Shown here: piece by piece, positions 1-14,367 of the stretch | Numbering within the stretch: position 1 is the first letter of the stretch | Layout: every line of letters begins with the position of its first letter | The notes under the pieces: generated by a model | Told to the model about the DNA's origin: nothing | Database searches by the model: none | The model's input: the letters and a program-made list of their open reading frames with translations, nothing else | Made by a program: the position numbers and the translations under genes | Source: Eudromia elegans | Taxonomy: Eukaryota > Chordata > Aves > Tinamiformes > Tinamidae | DNA: 64,000 nt | Direction of reading: 5' to 3' | Assembly (NCBI GenBank): GCA_003342815.1 | Contig: PTEX01000199.1 | Location: 43,010 to 107,009, forward strand

Positions 1-3000
1 TAGGAATAAGTATTCCTTCAGATTTCTGTGGTTTTGAAACATATACTAATACCATCTAATACTGTTTTCAAACTAAATGCTATAATGATAATCAAAATAG
101 AAAGGTCTCAAGAAATTATTTATTATTCTTTCTGGTCTGGACTTGACTACTGTGCTGCTAATACAGCATTCAGCAATTAAGACGGTAAGCAAGATACTGC
201 GTGCAGATAAAATGAAATATTAAACATCTGCTTTTCATGTGAACAGCATCTATCTAGTGGCCTGAATAAAAAAGAATTTCTGTAAGAGAGCATTTGTAAG
301 AATTTAAAAACTCATATAAGATAAATGATTAGGAGGGAAGAGTTTGTACCTTTTCCTTTCATTCTACCATCTCATTTCTCACTTCTTTTTTCTTTTTTTT
401 TCTTGTATTTTTAAGACAAGAAACTTTTAAGACAAGTCTCCAGTTGCAATGACAACTGGAAGCTTGTACTGACTATGTACATTTCATGTGTCAAAACATT
501 AGAAATCCAAATTATGGCCTAAATTAGTACCTATCAATACAGGTGAAAATAGATTCAGACTCAGAATACATCTGGATGAAATATGGAAGATTGACAAGGA
601 ATCAGAATTGAGAAGATCCTGTTCTTTTTTCTTTTATTATAATTTATATATAATAGTAACTGTAAAACACAAAATGTAATAAATAATAATTATGCAGTAT
701 TAAATGTATTTCCTAGAATGCAATTTTTATATTAAAAAATAGATCGCTGTTATATCAGTTTATCCTGTTATTGTCATTAGTAAGTTTGCGGCAAACAAGG
801 TGCTGCTTCAACCTGAAACTGGCACAGAAACTGGATTGTAGCTATAATTTTAAGACGATAAATAGTTAAGGCATAAATAACATCCAAAACCAAAAAGGTG
901 CACAACTGTAAAGTCTAAACGAATTTCCTGGTACCTTTCCAAGCATAAATTACTTTCCACATCTTCCATCATTCTGTACCCACGGTTTGCACATACTTGT
1001 TAATTACAGTATGCTATTGAAGAGCGGGCAAGAAATTGACTACTAAAACATTTGTGTCAAATTCCTGTATCAGCAATGCTGACTCCAGTAAACACAACAG
1101 ACTCGCCATCAGATTAATTCCTGATTTCTGCAAGTTACATATCAAAGGGGAACCAAACTACATTGAATCTGCTGCCTCTAGACTGAAAACTGCTGGAGAA
1201 AAAGAATGCTCGAGTACTGTATGCTGCTACTAGCAAGCTGAAGAGGTGAAATATATCTTGACATATGAGTAATTATTAGTGCATTTTCACAACTATTAGA
1301 AGCTCAGTCAACAATTTTTTGCAACCGTATTATGGTGTATATGATTTGGCATAACATTTCAGAGAGTTTACGAGGGATCAGAAACCTTACAGAACATTAA
1401 TCTGCAATTAATGTTAGTTATGAGAACACTTCTCCTGCAAAGGTGAAGCCACTTCTTTCCTAATCAGTTTATGTCTCATTTTGACTTGGCTTTAGCAGAC
1501 ATCCTCTTCAAATCGCTGCCTTGTAAAGCTAGATTCATGCCAAGGTAAGTGATATTACTGGCCTGAATAGTCACTGCTCTTCATCTAAGCTCATCTAGTG
1601 TGTCTCTACACCTTAACAACAACAACAAAAAATGTCTAATTGCCTAATTGTTGTATCAGGACTTTTTGCCATATTTGTGACTGTCAGAAGAACAGAAGCC
1701 AGAAGAACATAATTTTTGCTTATTTTCTACAAAATGCAACACAGTGCAACAGTTCAAAAGAAATCTGAATAAGAGNCTCAATTTTTGTTCACCCATTTTG
1801 TTAGCTTCAACTTGTTTTTCTTAGATGCTGTATGCACAAAATCATGGATTTTCTACTCAGCTAAACCTGTCCCATGAGTAACAAAGGATAATAACCTATG
1901 TTTTGTTAATAATAACACTAAAACACTAAATAACACTAATAACACTAAAAAGGAGATGAAGTGTTTGTTTCTCAATATATGTATGTAATGTACAAATATT
2001 TCCTCATTTTTCTCAGATGCAGAGCTGCGATACTTCTACCTTCTGCTACTGTCTATATATAGGCCGTATGTTTCATTATGACATCTGAAAGGCATAAATA
2101 CTCATATCTCTTCTCAGAGGATCAGTACAAGGAAAAAAGTCATTAGCAAGACAAAATATGTTCTGCTCCAATGTGCAAAAGCTAGTCCTCCATCCTTCCC
2201 TTAAATTTCTTTACTCTTTCCTTTCTTCTTCTTCCATCTGACAATATTTCTGCTTTCCATCTGTTTTGCAGCTTCAGGACAATAAACACAAAAAAAAACA
2301 GCAAGGAATTTGTTACAACTGCCTACCTTCTAAGTAATAATAGTATATACATTTTCATCCTCACATATTTTGATGTTTTCCTGAAACCTTAATTAATACT
2401 AACACTAACTTAAGGATGAGGATCCTTGCCTAATTTAGAGCTACTTTGCTATCATAAAAAGTGACACGGCATGATGATGAGAACAGTGTTGGTGCAAATG
2501 TAATGATCATATAAAGATCAGCGTTAAACATCCTTAACATCACTGTGAAAAGGACTGAGCCTATATGTAGTTACTAAGAACACAGGGGAAGGAAGAGAAA
2601 ATAATATAGCCTGTTCTGATTCAGGACTTCTACAAAGACCACCTCACTCTCCGAGATTTAATGATCAAGAATTGCTAGAAAAAGATGTGATTTATCACTG
2701 CTGAACTGCTATTTCATTTTCCACAGGATCATCTGTTATTTGTCCTTATTTCTAAAATATTTTTAATACATACTTAATACATCTCTCTTCTTGTGCCTCT
2801 AAACTACCCTGTTTTTCTAACATTTTGCTTTATTCCATTCATAATGCTTCCTTCATTCTTTCTTTCACATCTATTTTTATTTTGACAACTGATTGCATTC
2901 CTATCGCTATCTGTTCACTAGAACAGACTGAAAGACAGATAAAACTTTTTTTTTAATTTCTATAAAAATTTTGGCTTCATTTTCAAAGCACTTACCTGAA

Positions 3001-3803
3001 GCTGCTGATAGGAATGGCAGTTGTAACTGCAATTTCTCACATTCTGATTTCACCAGTCAAAGCAATGATATGTATTATCCAGGCAAGCCACATCCTACAC
3101 TTTTAGAGAAGAGTTATAAATAACACGGATAGGTCCCACATAACAGTAAGAAAAATTTCAGCTGTAATACTTTTTAAAAGAAGCAGTTGAATTATACATT
3201 CACATACCTAATATAAATGGCATATTAGGAGACTCTAAAATTCCTAAGCAGTTCATTGCTATTTTCACCACATTATCTAAAGCAATTTTATTTACTTTCA
3301 AGTTTCATTAGTGTTTGGTTAGGATAATGCAAAATTTATAATAAATGAAATTGTCTCTTCAGTATACAGAATGCTAACAGCTCTGCTAAAATCAGTATAT
3401 TATTTTTACTGATTTCTCAGTCATCCATATTTTTTTAAGTCTTCTATGTATAACTGATTTTCCTTTGGCTCTTGTCTCAGTAAATAGCGGATAATGAAAA
3501 CATGAAAAACATTTTCAAAGAACATTTTGCAAATGAATGTAACTCCTGTACCTGCTCATAAGCTTCCTCTCCTCTTAGTAACAGATACCTCAGGATTCTT
3601 TTCTTCAAGTAATCTTTTCAGTATTTAGTCACAAAGAACTTTTCCTCTAAGGTTTTCCTTAGACTACGTTGTTTTAATACGTGCATTTGTTGTGGACCAA
3701 TTGATGCCAGCACTAAGGCTGCTCAAGAAATAGGGAAAGCCTTAAGGTAGTTATAGTTACAGTCAGTAATTAGGCTGTGGTAAACTTCATTTATAGTCTT
3801 TAC
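1..3803. other. AT-rich intergenic DNA, no gene seen
   Basis: I see no coding region here. The open frames are short, lack recognisable motifs and sit in AT-rich sequence. Local structure is limited to an AAC-type short repeat near 1615-1630, a cluster of AACACTA-like words at about 1914-1949, and scattered A and T runs. One undetermined base lies at 1776. Distal regulatory elements cannot be excluded from a single sequence. Confidence 0.6.
1908..1950. repeat. Degenerate AACACTAA-type short tandem repeat
   Basis: The word AACACTA recurs four times with short A/T spacers within about 40 bases. It looks like an imperfect microsatellite produced by slippage. No function is suggested. Confidence 0.6.
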
Positions 3804-3930
3804 CATAGAATCATAGAATCACTACAGTTGGAAAAGACCTTTAAGATCATCAAGTCCAACCACAAGTCCATCACCACCCTGCCTGCTAAATAATGCCCCT
3901 AAATACCTATACAGTTCTTGAATATCATCT
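3804..3930 (-). mobile_element. CR1 LINE 3'-end fragment (antisense)
   Basis: The fragment begins with CATAGAATCATAGAATC, the reverse complement of the CR1 terminal octamer repeat. It continues with the reverse complement of the conserved 3' region (the 'ttggaaaagacctttaagat' and 'catcaagtccaacc' segments). The copy is therefore inserted on the minus strand and is severely 5'-truncated. Its body, with 'taaataatgcccctaaatac', differs from the other CR1 copies in the window, so it belongs to another subfamily. The inner boundary near 3930 is approximate because the similarity fades. No coding capacity remains. Confidence 0.88.
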
Positions 3931-5493
3931 CATAATCCAGCCAGTTACATGATACTTTGTATGTAGTCCCTTCTTATACACACACAATTTCAGATGCGAC
4001 ACAAATATCTGTCAGTAAGGCTATATTCTGATCCCCCACATAAACACTTGGTTGTGCATGCAACTCTCAACTCTATTTTAAACAAATACTGAAGAATATT
4101 GTCAAAACAATGCTCATGTACCACGGTTTTAACATTACGTATACTGCTACATTCTAAAGATTTTCTCACGGGCAAAATACATAGCATATTCACTCTACAC
4201 ATGCATGAAATAACGACAGAAAACTGAGATAATTAACTAAAATGTTGACATACAGTTGAGAAGAGTTGGCACTGGCAACGGTCAGAAAAAAAGAGCCTGC
4301 TGTAAGCAAGACCTTTCCATTACAGTTGCCTGTCCAAAGTTTGCTCACCTATACAGAGCAAGTAGCTCTTCATGAATGGCACCTACCACCACTGTCTACA
4401 TTTCAGTGATACTTCAGTAATGCCAAGGAAATGGAGGCCTCTGCCTGCAGAACGGCTCCAACAGGGAACTTGTATCTCAAAGAGCAGGGACAGAAGTGTG
4501 TGAAAAGCTGTGGTGGTTAGTGATCAGGGAGAAGGGCTGGTCTGAATTAACGATATAAACCCTGTTACTCTGGTCTGAGATGCTTTTCATATAATGGAAT
4601 GGGTGCTGAGCAAAACCTTAAGTCACCAAAACCCTCACATACAAAGTCCGAATTGGGGCTAAGGTATGCCTGCTTCTTTCCTGAAATCTTTCTGACACAT
4701 ATGAAAAAACACACAGAAAGTAGGTCAAGCTCCACGCCTAGCTCAATGGGCTTTAATTAAATGCTATAATAGACAGTAATTCAGACTTATGCACAAATAT
4801 TGCTGCTTTTACCTTCTGCACAGGTTCAGTAAAGCATTATATAGTTAGTATTGCAAGACGGACAATCTGACTAGCTGGAAAAGGACATGCAAAAGCCTGT
4901 AAAAAGAATGAGGAGAACATGGTATAAAAAGGCTTAAGCTAACAATACCCTGGGCAATAAAAACATCATATATCATTTAGGTCATATCTTGATTTGGTAA
5001 AGCCTGGAAGTGGAGAAAATATTCAGATGACAATACTCAAATCTTGTCAGTGTGCTATTTCAACTGAAAATGTCATAATCCCACTAAATGAGGTTGAGTC
5101 CCCAGGCATTCCATAGGTTTCAATGAGATCCATTCTGAAGTATACAGTCTATTATTTTACCTATGATTAGCATAGGTAAATATTGCTATTATTTTTACTT
5201 TATTACGTAGAGTATCTAATCACAATATAGCATCATTTTAATTTACCTTGTGCAACTNAGTGTAAAGGTACTTTTCTTAGTGATTTGAAAGACAAAAGAG
5301 GATTTCAGAAGACATGGAGCTGGAGAGAGTGGAAATATGCTGGAGAAATGAATAAAAACTACAGAGTCTTTTCTGATATTTTTTAATGCTCGGAAAAAGT
5401 TCAGCTGAACAACTGAGCTACTTATTTACTATTTTCTGTTATTGAGAGAAAGGGAAAATGATTTACAAAAACTCTTAATAAATATGTGTGAAC

Positions 5494-5510
5494 AGTTAAT
5501 TCAATTAACT
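5494..5510. repeat. Perfect 8-bp inverted repeat around one base
   Basis: AGTTAATT and AATTAACT flank a central C, giving a 17-base palindrome. It resembles an HNF1-type homeodomain dimer site (GTTAATNATTAAC) but has two extra bases between the half-sites. In AT-rich DNA this may be chance. Confidence 0.5.
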
Positions 5511-8500
5511 TCCTCTTGGGAATACTGCCACAAATAAAGAACTATTTAATGGAAATCATTTGAAAACAATGTGTTTGGAGACAAAGCAACAGAATATGCA
5601 GCGGTGAGGAAACTATATGCAAGGTAATAGACAAAACTGTCAGTATCTGAAGGTCGTTCTTACTTTGGTGGTAGAAAAACGTTAGTGACATTTAATCAGT
5701 ATAAATCTTGAGCAGCTGTATGTCATGTAATTGTATTGAAGAAAGATCATACATATCACATCAAAATTACAAATTTCACGTAAAATCCATTTTAGAATTC
5801 CTTTACAGCTTTAATACTTAATAGCTATGTTTCTCACTTGCTCCCTGTAAATAAAGGTTCTCTGAACCATATGTTCAGCTATTCAAGCCTCAGAAACAAC
5901 AACTGGAAATTAGATTAGTTCTTCAACAGCCATTTCAAATCTTTTAATGGATAATACAGAATAGTAGTAAATCAAAAAAATTAAGTTCTACCAATAGTAG
6001 AGTCATATGACACATATTCCAGTGGCAGAACTAGAATCTTCCCAGTTTCCAATGTTTCCTGTTTAAATGTGAGTGAACATCATGATACTTACCCAGACCT
6101 GGATCTGAGACTATTGTTTTTACGTAAGAGAAGTTTTTAAGAAAATGGCTTATAGTGGTTTTTATAAACAAGTCACAGATTAATGGTCCAGGAATGTAAT
6201 CTGGCACAGCTTCAGCAGTAGAAAATGAGCCAGGAAAACAATCAAAGGTAAGATAAGGCCAGCTAAGGGTAACTGCCTTTGTGAATCTTCAACATGCACA
6301 GATAAGTATTTGTCTCTCACAGTTGGTCCAAACACAAACCCACATGGATAAACGAAAATTGTGAAGAAGAAGAGAGAAGATATTTTGTATTGTGAAAACT
6401 GTGTCAGCCAGCTTTGATATTCTGTATTCAGCTTTTCAAAATACAAATAAGTGGCAATAAAGCAGTAAGAATTTTTTTTTTTCCAAATTACATATCCCGG
6501 CGGCTTAAATCAAGATTATATTCTTGCAGCTTTCAAAGTTGAAAACAGTTCACTGGTTAAGAAAAAAAACCTCATAAACTTACTATGCCCACCCACAAAG
6601 ATGAAAGTATATTTTTTTAAAATGGTACACTGGAGCAATGACAATCGCTGAAAAAACAAACTTTCAAAGTCTCTAAGTAATGTGAGAGACAAATATTTAT
6701 CTCACCAGAGATCAAAGACAATTTTTCTCTTAAAAGCAGCACAAGTATCTGTACACTGAAAACACAAAATACTCAATCACTGCTGATTACTACTCTAAAA
6801 GATTTTTATGTTAATCTTAGAGCACTGATTTTGGAAGAAAGCAGCTGGAGCTAAAATTACATTTAAATATATGCTTGACTTTAAAACAAATTCTGTATTA
6901 ATTTCCTACATTGTTGTAACAGAGGTGTTTACTTACTGGATTTTCTCATTGTGGATTGTGGATGCCACATTTCATTAATTTCGGGAAACTGAGAAATTAT
7001 CTTCTTTTGATATCAAGAAATTTCAAGAAAATACAAAACTAAAAAAAAATTGCATTGGCTTTAAACTATTAGTTGAAGTAGACTATATGTTTTCTCCAGA
7101 AATTTCATTATTTATGTGGTCATAAATTGTTGGAAATGCAATTCTATACCTTGTTAAAACTGCACCTAGCCCTCTCCTTAGCCTGTTAAACTGATGCTAG
7201 ACTTGCACCTTCCTTTAGCTCCGTAAAGTCTCTATTTCCTGTGGCTTCTGGTCACATTAAAATTTTATCAGATAGCGCATGGTTGAGGAAGGCTGTCTAG
7301 TAGACTATTGAGAGATTCTTCTTTATCTCTGGTTTCATTGATATTTAATAACTGCACATAGCCCTTCAGTGTGAAAAACAAACCTTCATTAAATTTGATA
7401 AGATAAATGCCCTCAGGTAACTGCTTTGGTACCAGATAAAAGCAGAAAGTTATTGTGAACTGTCGCAGCTGCAATTACAATGTAGATCTCAGAGCTTTGG
7501 AAAAGGGAGCAGTGCTGCTGCAGCAAGGTCAACTAATTCTCCTGCATGTAGACAGAGAAGTGTACCTGTGAAGACAGTGTTCAGACTTTTCTTCTCTCAA
7601 TTACCTGCCAACACATACGTACCAAAATTGCAAAATAATCTGGAAGAAAGTTCGTGCATTCTCTCACCAACCTATCTCTGCATCCATTCCAAAGACAAAC
7701 GTAGAATGGCTAGTCACCTAATAGCATAAATAAAATGAAAATCCTCAATAAAACATTGAACTTATTTTGCAAATACGTAACTGATGCATTCAAATATAGA
7801 TTGGTAGATGTTTGAAATTAGAGCATTAAGGCTGTTTGCCAAAAAACAGAAAACACTTTCACATATCAGTGTCTCATGTTGATCAGAGAGTTTTCATGTT
7901 TCAAAGTTCTTATGTTTTCACATTTTTCATGTGACAACTTGAGGCTTTGTTTTGAGGCCACTGGATTGCACCAGCAAGGCAGCTACCTAACTCTGTACTT
8001 CCGTTTGAGAGGTCACAGAAAAGGTTCACAGTCACACTGTGCATATTTGATAGATTTAACTCTACAGCTTATTGCAATTATTCACAAATGATAATCAACA
8101 TAAAGGAGGGGGCTAGAAAGCACTGTGCTTCCAGGAAACCTTTTCACTGCATCTTTACATTAATAAGGTTTCATCTGAACAGAAATTGTTTCTGTGGCAA
8201 CTAGTTGATTGTTTTTTAAGGGACTTCCAGCACAGTTTGAAAATGATATTAGCTATAAGCAACCAACATCAGGAATATTTACTTCAGTGCACTGTGTAAA
8301 AGTAAAATGATGACATCAAAATGCTAAAAAAAAAAAAAGAAAAAAATCAGAAATTTTTCTTTCTGGAAAAGCTGAGATGTTTTGCAAAAAAGCTTTGAAG
8401 AAGCTTTGCAAAAAAAAATGCAAAGAAATCTCTAAGGAACTAATTTTTCAGATAAGCGTGTGAGATGTCAGTTAAATATAATTTTTCTAACAATCTTTCC

Positions 8501-10065
8501 ACCATAGAAACATGAGACCAAAGCAATAGCCTTACACATAAGGGTATCGTTAAGTGTGGTATCTGCATTATTTCATAATGCTGAACCCTAAAACACTATG
8601 AATTGTCACCAAGTTGGGATTTTTTCTGCCTCTCTGTGACATACAACAACTTCATGATGAAATATGGGAGTTACTCTCCATCATATTTAAAATGTCTGAT
8701 GAATAAACAATACCAGATAAAGCAAATCTGAAAGCTAAAATTTCCCACTAATGGAAGAGAGTTTGAAAAGTTCAAATTTAGCTACAAGGAAAGATTTCTA
8801 AGTATCTCAGACTAAATAACTGGATGTATTGCCAAAACTCGACTTCTTTTCATACACTATAGGATACATGGAGTGATAGGAATATATTAAAATTGGATCT
8901 TTAAGCCGTGTCATTTTTAAATATTCCCTAAGAGGCTGTTTATACAGAGTTTAAGCAGAAGCAGTTTAACTGTTTTGAGGGCAAGTTAGAAAATATTTTT
9001 TGTATCCTGGTATTACCAAAACCTTGGTCCTCAAGAAGAATTAGCCTACAGTTGATTTAGTGTTCAAGTGAAATTATTTTAAAGGTATTTAAGTGAAACT
9101 AATGAGATAGATAGACTTTATTAGAAAACTTAGAGAAACCCTTTCGCCTCACTAAGGAGACCTAAAGAAAAAAAAATTATAGAAAAGATACCTGCATTCT
9201 CTCTCACATTACTCTAGAAATAATACTAACCATGCTTGCGCTATAAATTTCTACTGTACATTGTATTAATGGAATATACATGTTCAGCACTGCCAACACA
9301 GCAAGAGGCATCAGACAGTATTTCAGTGCCTCTGTGCCCTCATGGCTACTGGTTGAATGGAATAGTGGCTCCTTCAAAGATCTCTTGGAATTCCATCACC
9401 TTCTCATGAATATCATTAGTTACCTCCAAAAATGCAATACCGATAGAAAGAGCCCTCTGCTTCCTGTGACTAGAAGGCAAGAAATTAGAAAGCCATGCCC
9501 TGGGCCATGCAGAAATTGGGTAATGTTAAATGGAAGACCAGTTACTCTTTCTAGCCCCCAAAATTCTTCAAGTAAAATTAAACTGCCAAAAAAAATTACT
9601 ATCCAGTATTTCTCATCCATACAGCAAACTGGAGGAATATGCCAACAACATCGAAACCCTGTTACACACTCACAGGAGTTCTGTATTGTCATACAGCACT
9701 ACAGCACTCTTTAATTGAGTAANTGGGTACAATATCACCAGTCTTGCACATCTTAGACAGCCATTTCCCAGCACTTGAAATGTCTATAAACTGAATGTAT
9801 CACAGACAAAAGAAAGATGTCTTACAGCAACACTGGGACTCATTCTCACTTAGACATGAACAAATCAAACACAGCTGCAAAGTTAGTGGAATGATGCAAG
9901 TGTGAAAGCAGCACAAGAAAGTAACACAGCACTTTGCAGGGGTGTCCATTAAAGCATGTGATGTAATCTGCCACATGACTCTCAGCTGTGCCAGTTCATC
10001 AAGGTAGAGGAGTGTACCAGCACCAAGTGAGAGGCCTTTATAGATTCCTCTGTCTCGTCATGAGA

Positions 10066-10096
10066 GTAACTCGGTCATGACTCAATCCTGAGTTAC
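10066..10096. promoter_or_regulatory. AP-1-like TGACTCA inside a GTAACTC/GAGTTAC inverted repeat
   Basis: A canonical AP-1 (TRE) heptamer, TGACTCA, lies at 10078-10084. It is flanked by GTAACTC at 10066-10072 and its exact reverse complement GAGTTAC at 10090-10096. The surrounding 200 bases are somewhat less AT-rich than their neighbours. A site this short can occur by chance, so this is only a candidate distal element. Confidence 0.25.
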
Positions 10097-10767
10097 GCAA
10101 ACGGAGCAGTTGATACTGCACTCCCATCAGAATATGGTATGCTAAACCCAAAATACAGTATATTAACCTGCATGGCCTTTGACACGCACAGCTGTTAATC
10201 TTACAGCTGAATCAGAATTATGTAACTAATGACATCATGGACTGTACTGGAATGGACTGTCACTTAAATGGCCACATAGTAGAATGCTAAGGAACGCATT
10301 TCAGGTACTTATTAAGTTCAGCTAAGATGAGCTTACTGACTACAGTTTACATAAAATGCCAATCATGATCATTTCTTTTTTTTATGTGATGCATAAAAAG
10401 CGATGAGGAAAGAAAGCAAAGGCAAAACAAATTCCACTGAAGATAAGCTGGGGCATGACAGAAGAGCTATAGTAATCATACAGTATAATACATTATTGTG
10501 CAAAGAAAGAACAGTAACCAGCAGACTCAAATATCTTAAATCTGTTTTCCAAATTAGCCAGAAGAATGCCACCCTTAAGATGCTGACAATGTAGTAAAAA
10601 TAATAAAAAAAAAAAGGAGTATCTTCAAACATAGCTTCGCTAGCACTGATAAAATTTGGAGTAACCTGTAGTCGTTTCAAAACGCATTCAGAGTCCAGCA
10701 TAGTGATGATATGCTCTTACAGGGACGGAAACTGATAAGGTCTGCTAACTAATTTTCAAGCAAGTCC

Positions 10768-10797
10768 ATATATATATGTATATATATGGATATATAG
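10768..10797. repeat. TA/ATGTATA-rich microsatellite
   Basis: This is an alternating ATATATATGTATATATATGG-type stretch, an AT-dinucleotide repeat with G interruptions. It was likely formed by slippage. Confidence 0.75.
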
Positions 10798-12689
10798 CAA
10801 GTCCAACTCTGCCATTGACAATGTAGTCTGTTAGCTAGCAGCAATTAGCGCATATAAAAAGTGAGAGCTTTGAAATGTTTCTTCAATTAATTGGTAAATA
10901 AAAAGGTTACTATGAAGACTAGCAACTCTAGGTTGTCTTATTTAAACTGGGCCAAGAGGCTAGAGAAGGACAAAAGAGAAATGTTTTTGCTCTGGGTAAT
11001 GGAGTTAAAGGTGGATATCACATGAGCAATTTACTGCTGCTTCTCTTATGTAGGAGTTCATTCACTTTTTTTCAGTGATATTTACAAAATTAAAACATCG
11101 TGTTCATACACAACCAGAACCACGCTCACTGTAGACAATGAGGCATATTTATCAACCTATAAATCTCTCTATTGTCCTCAAGATACTGAAATGTGTGACA
11201 AATGACTTCAATGTGACATATTCTTTTCTTTTTTGAATATATTATCTTTTTTCTATTTTTCCTCCATACACATGAGACAAATTAATAAAAGATGTAACCG
11301 ATTGCAGATTGCAGGGGAAAGTTTACAGTGTGCCATTCCCATGGTGGTCAATAATTAGTATCTTGTGCCACAAGTGTCTGAAATGCTTCTACAAGAAAAT
11401 TAATACAACCTGTCACCAGCGCACTGCTAATGGTTATCTCTGTCCATGTCAATTCTTTCATCATACCTTTCTGCATTATCCTGCATGGACCTAAGGCACC
11501 CTTGCTGCTTTCCAGGCCTCTGCTTCCTTCTACTATTTTCCATCATAACAAAACTGCATGGCATGCTCAGGGGAAAAATAAAAGCCATCAGCGCTTCGCA
11601 GGAGAAAGGCGTAACTCTGATAACATTTTTTATTGTCATTCATGTAGAGTACAAAGGAATCTGGTAAGATTTTTTGGTTTTTTTCCTCTTCTATTCTAGA
11701 AAGTTGATTAGCCCCTCCTGTGTCATACTTAGAGATACGAAAGTACCAACAACCTGAATTCTCCCTCTTTGGAGTTCTCTGCTGCTGGAAGGGCAGAGGA
11801 CAGTAAAAGAGGACAAGAAACAAAAGGGGATATAGAAAAAATATACATATTTTTAATGTTCCTGGAACCAGAAATTCTGTTTCAACATCATGTGGCATAT
11901 TATATATATTTCCCCTTCTTCTTACCATAGGCTAAAAGGTCAGGGATTCTCTCATCACCAGGTAGCTAAATACTTAGAGAAAGACAGAAAGAGCATGTAC
12001 ACAAACAAGAAGGGAGATATTTTATTAGACTTTTTACTTCATTTTAGAAATATTATGCTAATTTTATTAAGAAAGCTCCTCTGCCAACATTGATTCAGTC
12101 TAATTTAGTATTTTATATGGAACTAGGCCAATTTACACAGCAGATGATGTGGCCAAATGATTTTCCAAATTCTATCACTTCATGTGTCAGACAGAAATGC
12201 CACTGAGTAAACAGGCAGTTCAAATGTCCCTTTGTTTCTGTTTCTGTAAATGTGAGCAGAATACTTTGTAATGAACTAATAAAACAATAAGGTCAAGGTC
12301 ATTTAAAAACAAAAATGACATTCATGTAAAGTTTTGTATTTGATTAGAGTCAAATAGGCAAGACTAAAAGCAATCAATTCTAAATTATTCTGTATAGTTC
12401 TGTGATTCAGAAACATGAATTAGTTGATGCTCAGGGCGATGAACTGTTGAAGTTTTAATGTGGAAAGTTCTGCCTAGAGTCATTAATAAGAACTGCTCTG
12501 ACAAATGCTTCTCTTTCATATACCAAATAGGTCCATGCAGACATGCCCAGCAGGAAGTAGGTAATAAGTTATTAATTGGAACCTCTTCTGAAATCTACCT
12601 CAGCATAAGCCAAGATTTTCCATAATTCTGAAATTTACTTTCAGGGAATGAATAATATATGGTGAAACTCTTCTCAGTGGTGGACAAAG

Positions 12690-12750
12690 ATCTTCTAGAT
12701 GACCTCTAGAAGTCCATTCCAACCTCAACCATTTTGTGATTCTGTGATTA
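12690..12750 (+). mobile_element. CR1 LINE extreme 3' end (sense)
   Basis: The sequence contains 'tcttctagatgacctctaga', then 'ttccaacctcaaccatt' and ends in 'ttgtgattctgtgatt'. This is the standard CR1 3' end in forward orientation with its terminal octamer repeat. Only about 60 bases are convincing, so it is an extremely truncated insertion. The region just upstream (12661-12690, with 'ctcttctcagtggtggacaa') may extend the match. Confidence 0.85.
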
Positions 12751-14367
12751 CTGACAATTGATTTAGACACCACTCTACTATTAGTACTGTAACTTTATGT
12801 TTTTCAGTAGTTACTACCTATTTTTCAACTCAAAATCTTAGTTTACATTAACTTTTACTATGTTTCTTACTCCACACACAGCATTAGCCCAACTGATAAT
12901 GAACTCTGCCTTTTCATACAGCTTTGAATGATGCAGTGCTTGATGTTGGAGATGCACAACAAAAGTGTCTGAACTGACTGAACTGTTGAGAAGAGGGTAT
13001 GTGCTACCGGCTGGCTCTCAAAGCATTCCCCTCTTTGCACATACATTCAGTCCTCAAAAGCTTGTAATGCTCAATATGGAGAGCTGTCAAGCTACATGCA
13101 ATATCCCCACCAGGGTTGATGTAGCCCAGTGACATGATATGCCTACATGACAAATCACTAGGTTTCTGATCAAACTGTCACGTTATATACACCCAGTTGC
13201 AGTAAATAAGGAAGCAATTAGCCCAAAGAAAATATCAAACAGCTCAAATGTTGGCAGAAAAGGTGATAAAATCAAGAATTTATTTTGAAAATTGATGAAT
13301 TAAGACAATAGGCTGACAGGAATATTCCACAATGAATATTTAAACTATTTTATGGCCCTGGTTTTGCTCTGGGATTGGGCATTTTGTAAGAATTCTCATC
13401 TTTAGTTATAGATGAGTGGTGGGAAGTATATTTTGTTAGGTATTCTGTCCCAAATCTCATTCCTTATTCTCTTATAGAAGAGAATTTAATATTGGGGGTT
13501 TTTTTTCTTAAAAATAGTAAACTCCACTTAACTGCTAGCTACCTTCATTCATCAAATGACAACTAAAGGTGGATTTTAAAATTCCATATAGTCTGTAATG
13601 AAAATTAATTTCCTTCAGTGTACATTATACTAATAAACAATCTTATGTTCAACAGGATATAAAAACAAATATGTAGTATATACTGTGAAGGAATATCAAT
13701 AGTGCAAAAACAAATATAGCATATAAATATAGCTAGTTGCAATGTACATTTTGTGCGACCATGCATGTTTTTTTGAGCTGGGTACTGATTTACTTGAAAT
13801 CACACCAAAAGTCTAAAGAGCAGTAGGCTCTGCTCCTGAGAACTGATATTAGTTATATTAAATCTGTCATGAAATTTATGTCACAGCATGCAAGTGATTA
13901 TATAGAGTTTGTTGATGCAAAACTTCAGAAGGCAAGCAAAATATTATGTACAAAAATCAGCTTAAAATTTTAAGCAAAATAAAGAGAAATAGGTATAAGC
14001 TCAAATATAGACTACTGTCCTGGTCCTCCTTTGACTAAAATATGCAGATCTATTTTTCTCTTCTAGCACTCAGAACATTTTTTCAGAATAATGTGCATGT
14101 CACAATGTTTTAAAAATTCTAAAACCCTACCTTCAGAAATATTTTTAAAACAATTGTTGCACATAGTAATGATTTCTTTATCCCAGATATTATTATATTG
14201 CAAAAATGTTGTTATTGTACCTATTGACAGGAGGGATGTATGATTATGGTGTGCCTCACTGGTTGACCAGTATAGTATGTGAACTATTTTGATGAATCTT
14301 GCCCTTGTCACATTTCAACATACATTTAAAACACAGGTTAATCCTACTTCTGAACTGCATGAGGCTA
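12751..14367. other. AT-rich intergenic DNA, nothing recognised
   Basis: I see no gene, RNA gene or repeat family that I can support in this stretch. Confidence 0.55.

Larger units (their letters stand above)
3931..12689. other. AT-rich intergenic DNA, no gene seen
   Basis: There is no supportable gene in this stretch. The longest open frames (for example 9280-9714 + and 11533-11928 -) have no recognisable domains and no splice-consistent partners. Single-site features include a 17-base inverted repeat at 5494-5510, an A-rich run at 8327-8347, an AP-1-like site inside an inverted repeat at 10066-10096, and an AT microsatellite at 10768-10797. Undetermined bases lie at 5258 and 9723. Confidence 0.55.

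Noticed and set aside
5494..5510. HNF1-like dimer site
   Set aside because: Half-site spacing is two bases too long for the consensus, and AT-rich palindromes are common here. It is recorded only as an inverted repeat.
9280..9714. 144-codon plus-strand frame with an overlapping 90-codon minus frame
   Set aside because: No recognisable motif, a composition like the surroundings, and an undetermined base just beyond its end. It is most likely chance.
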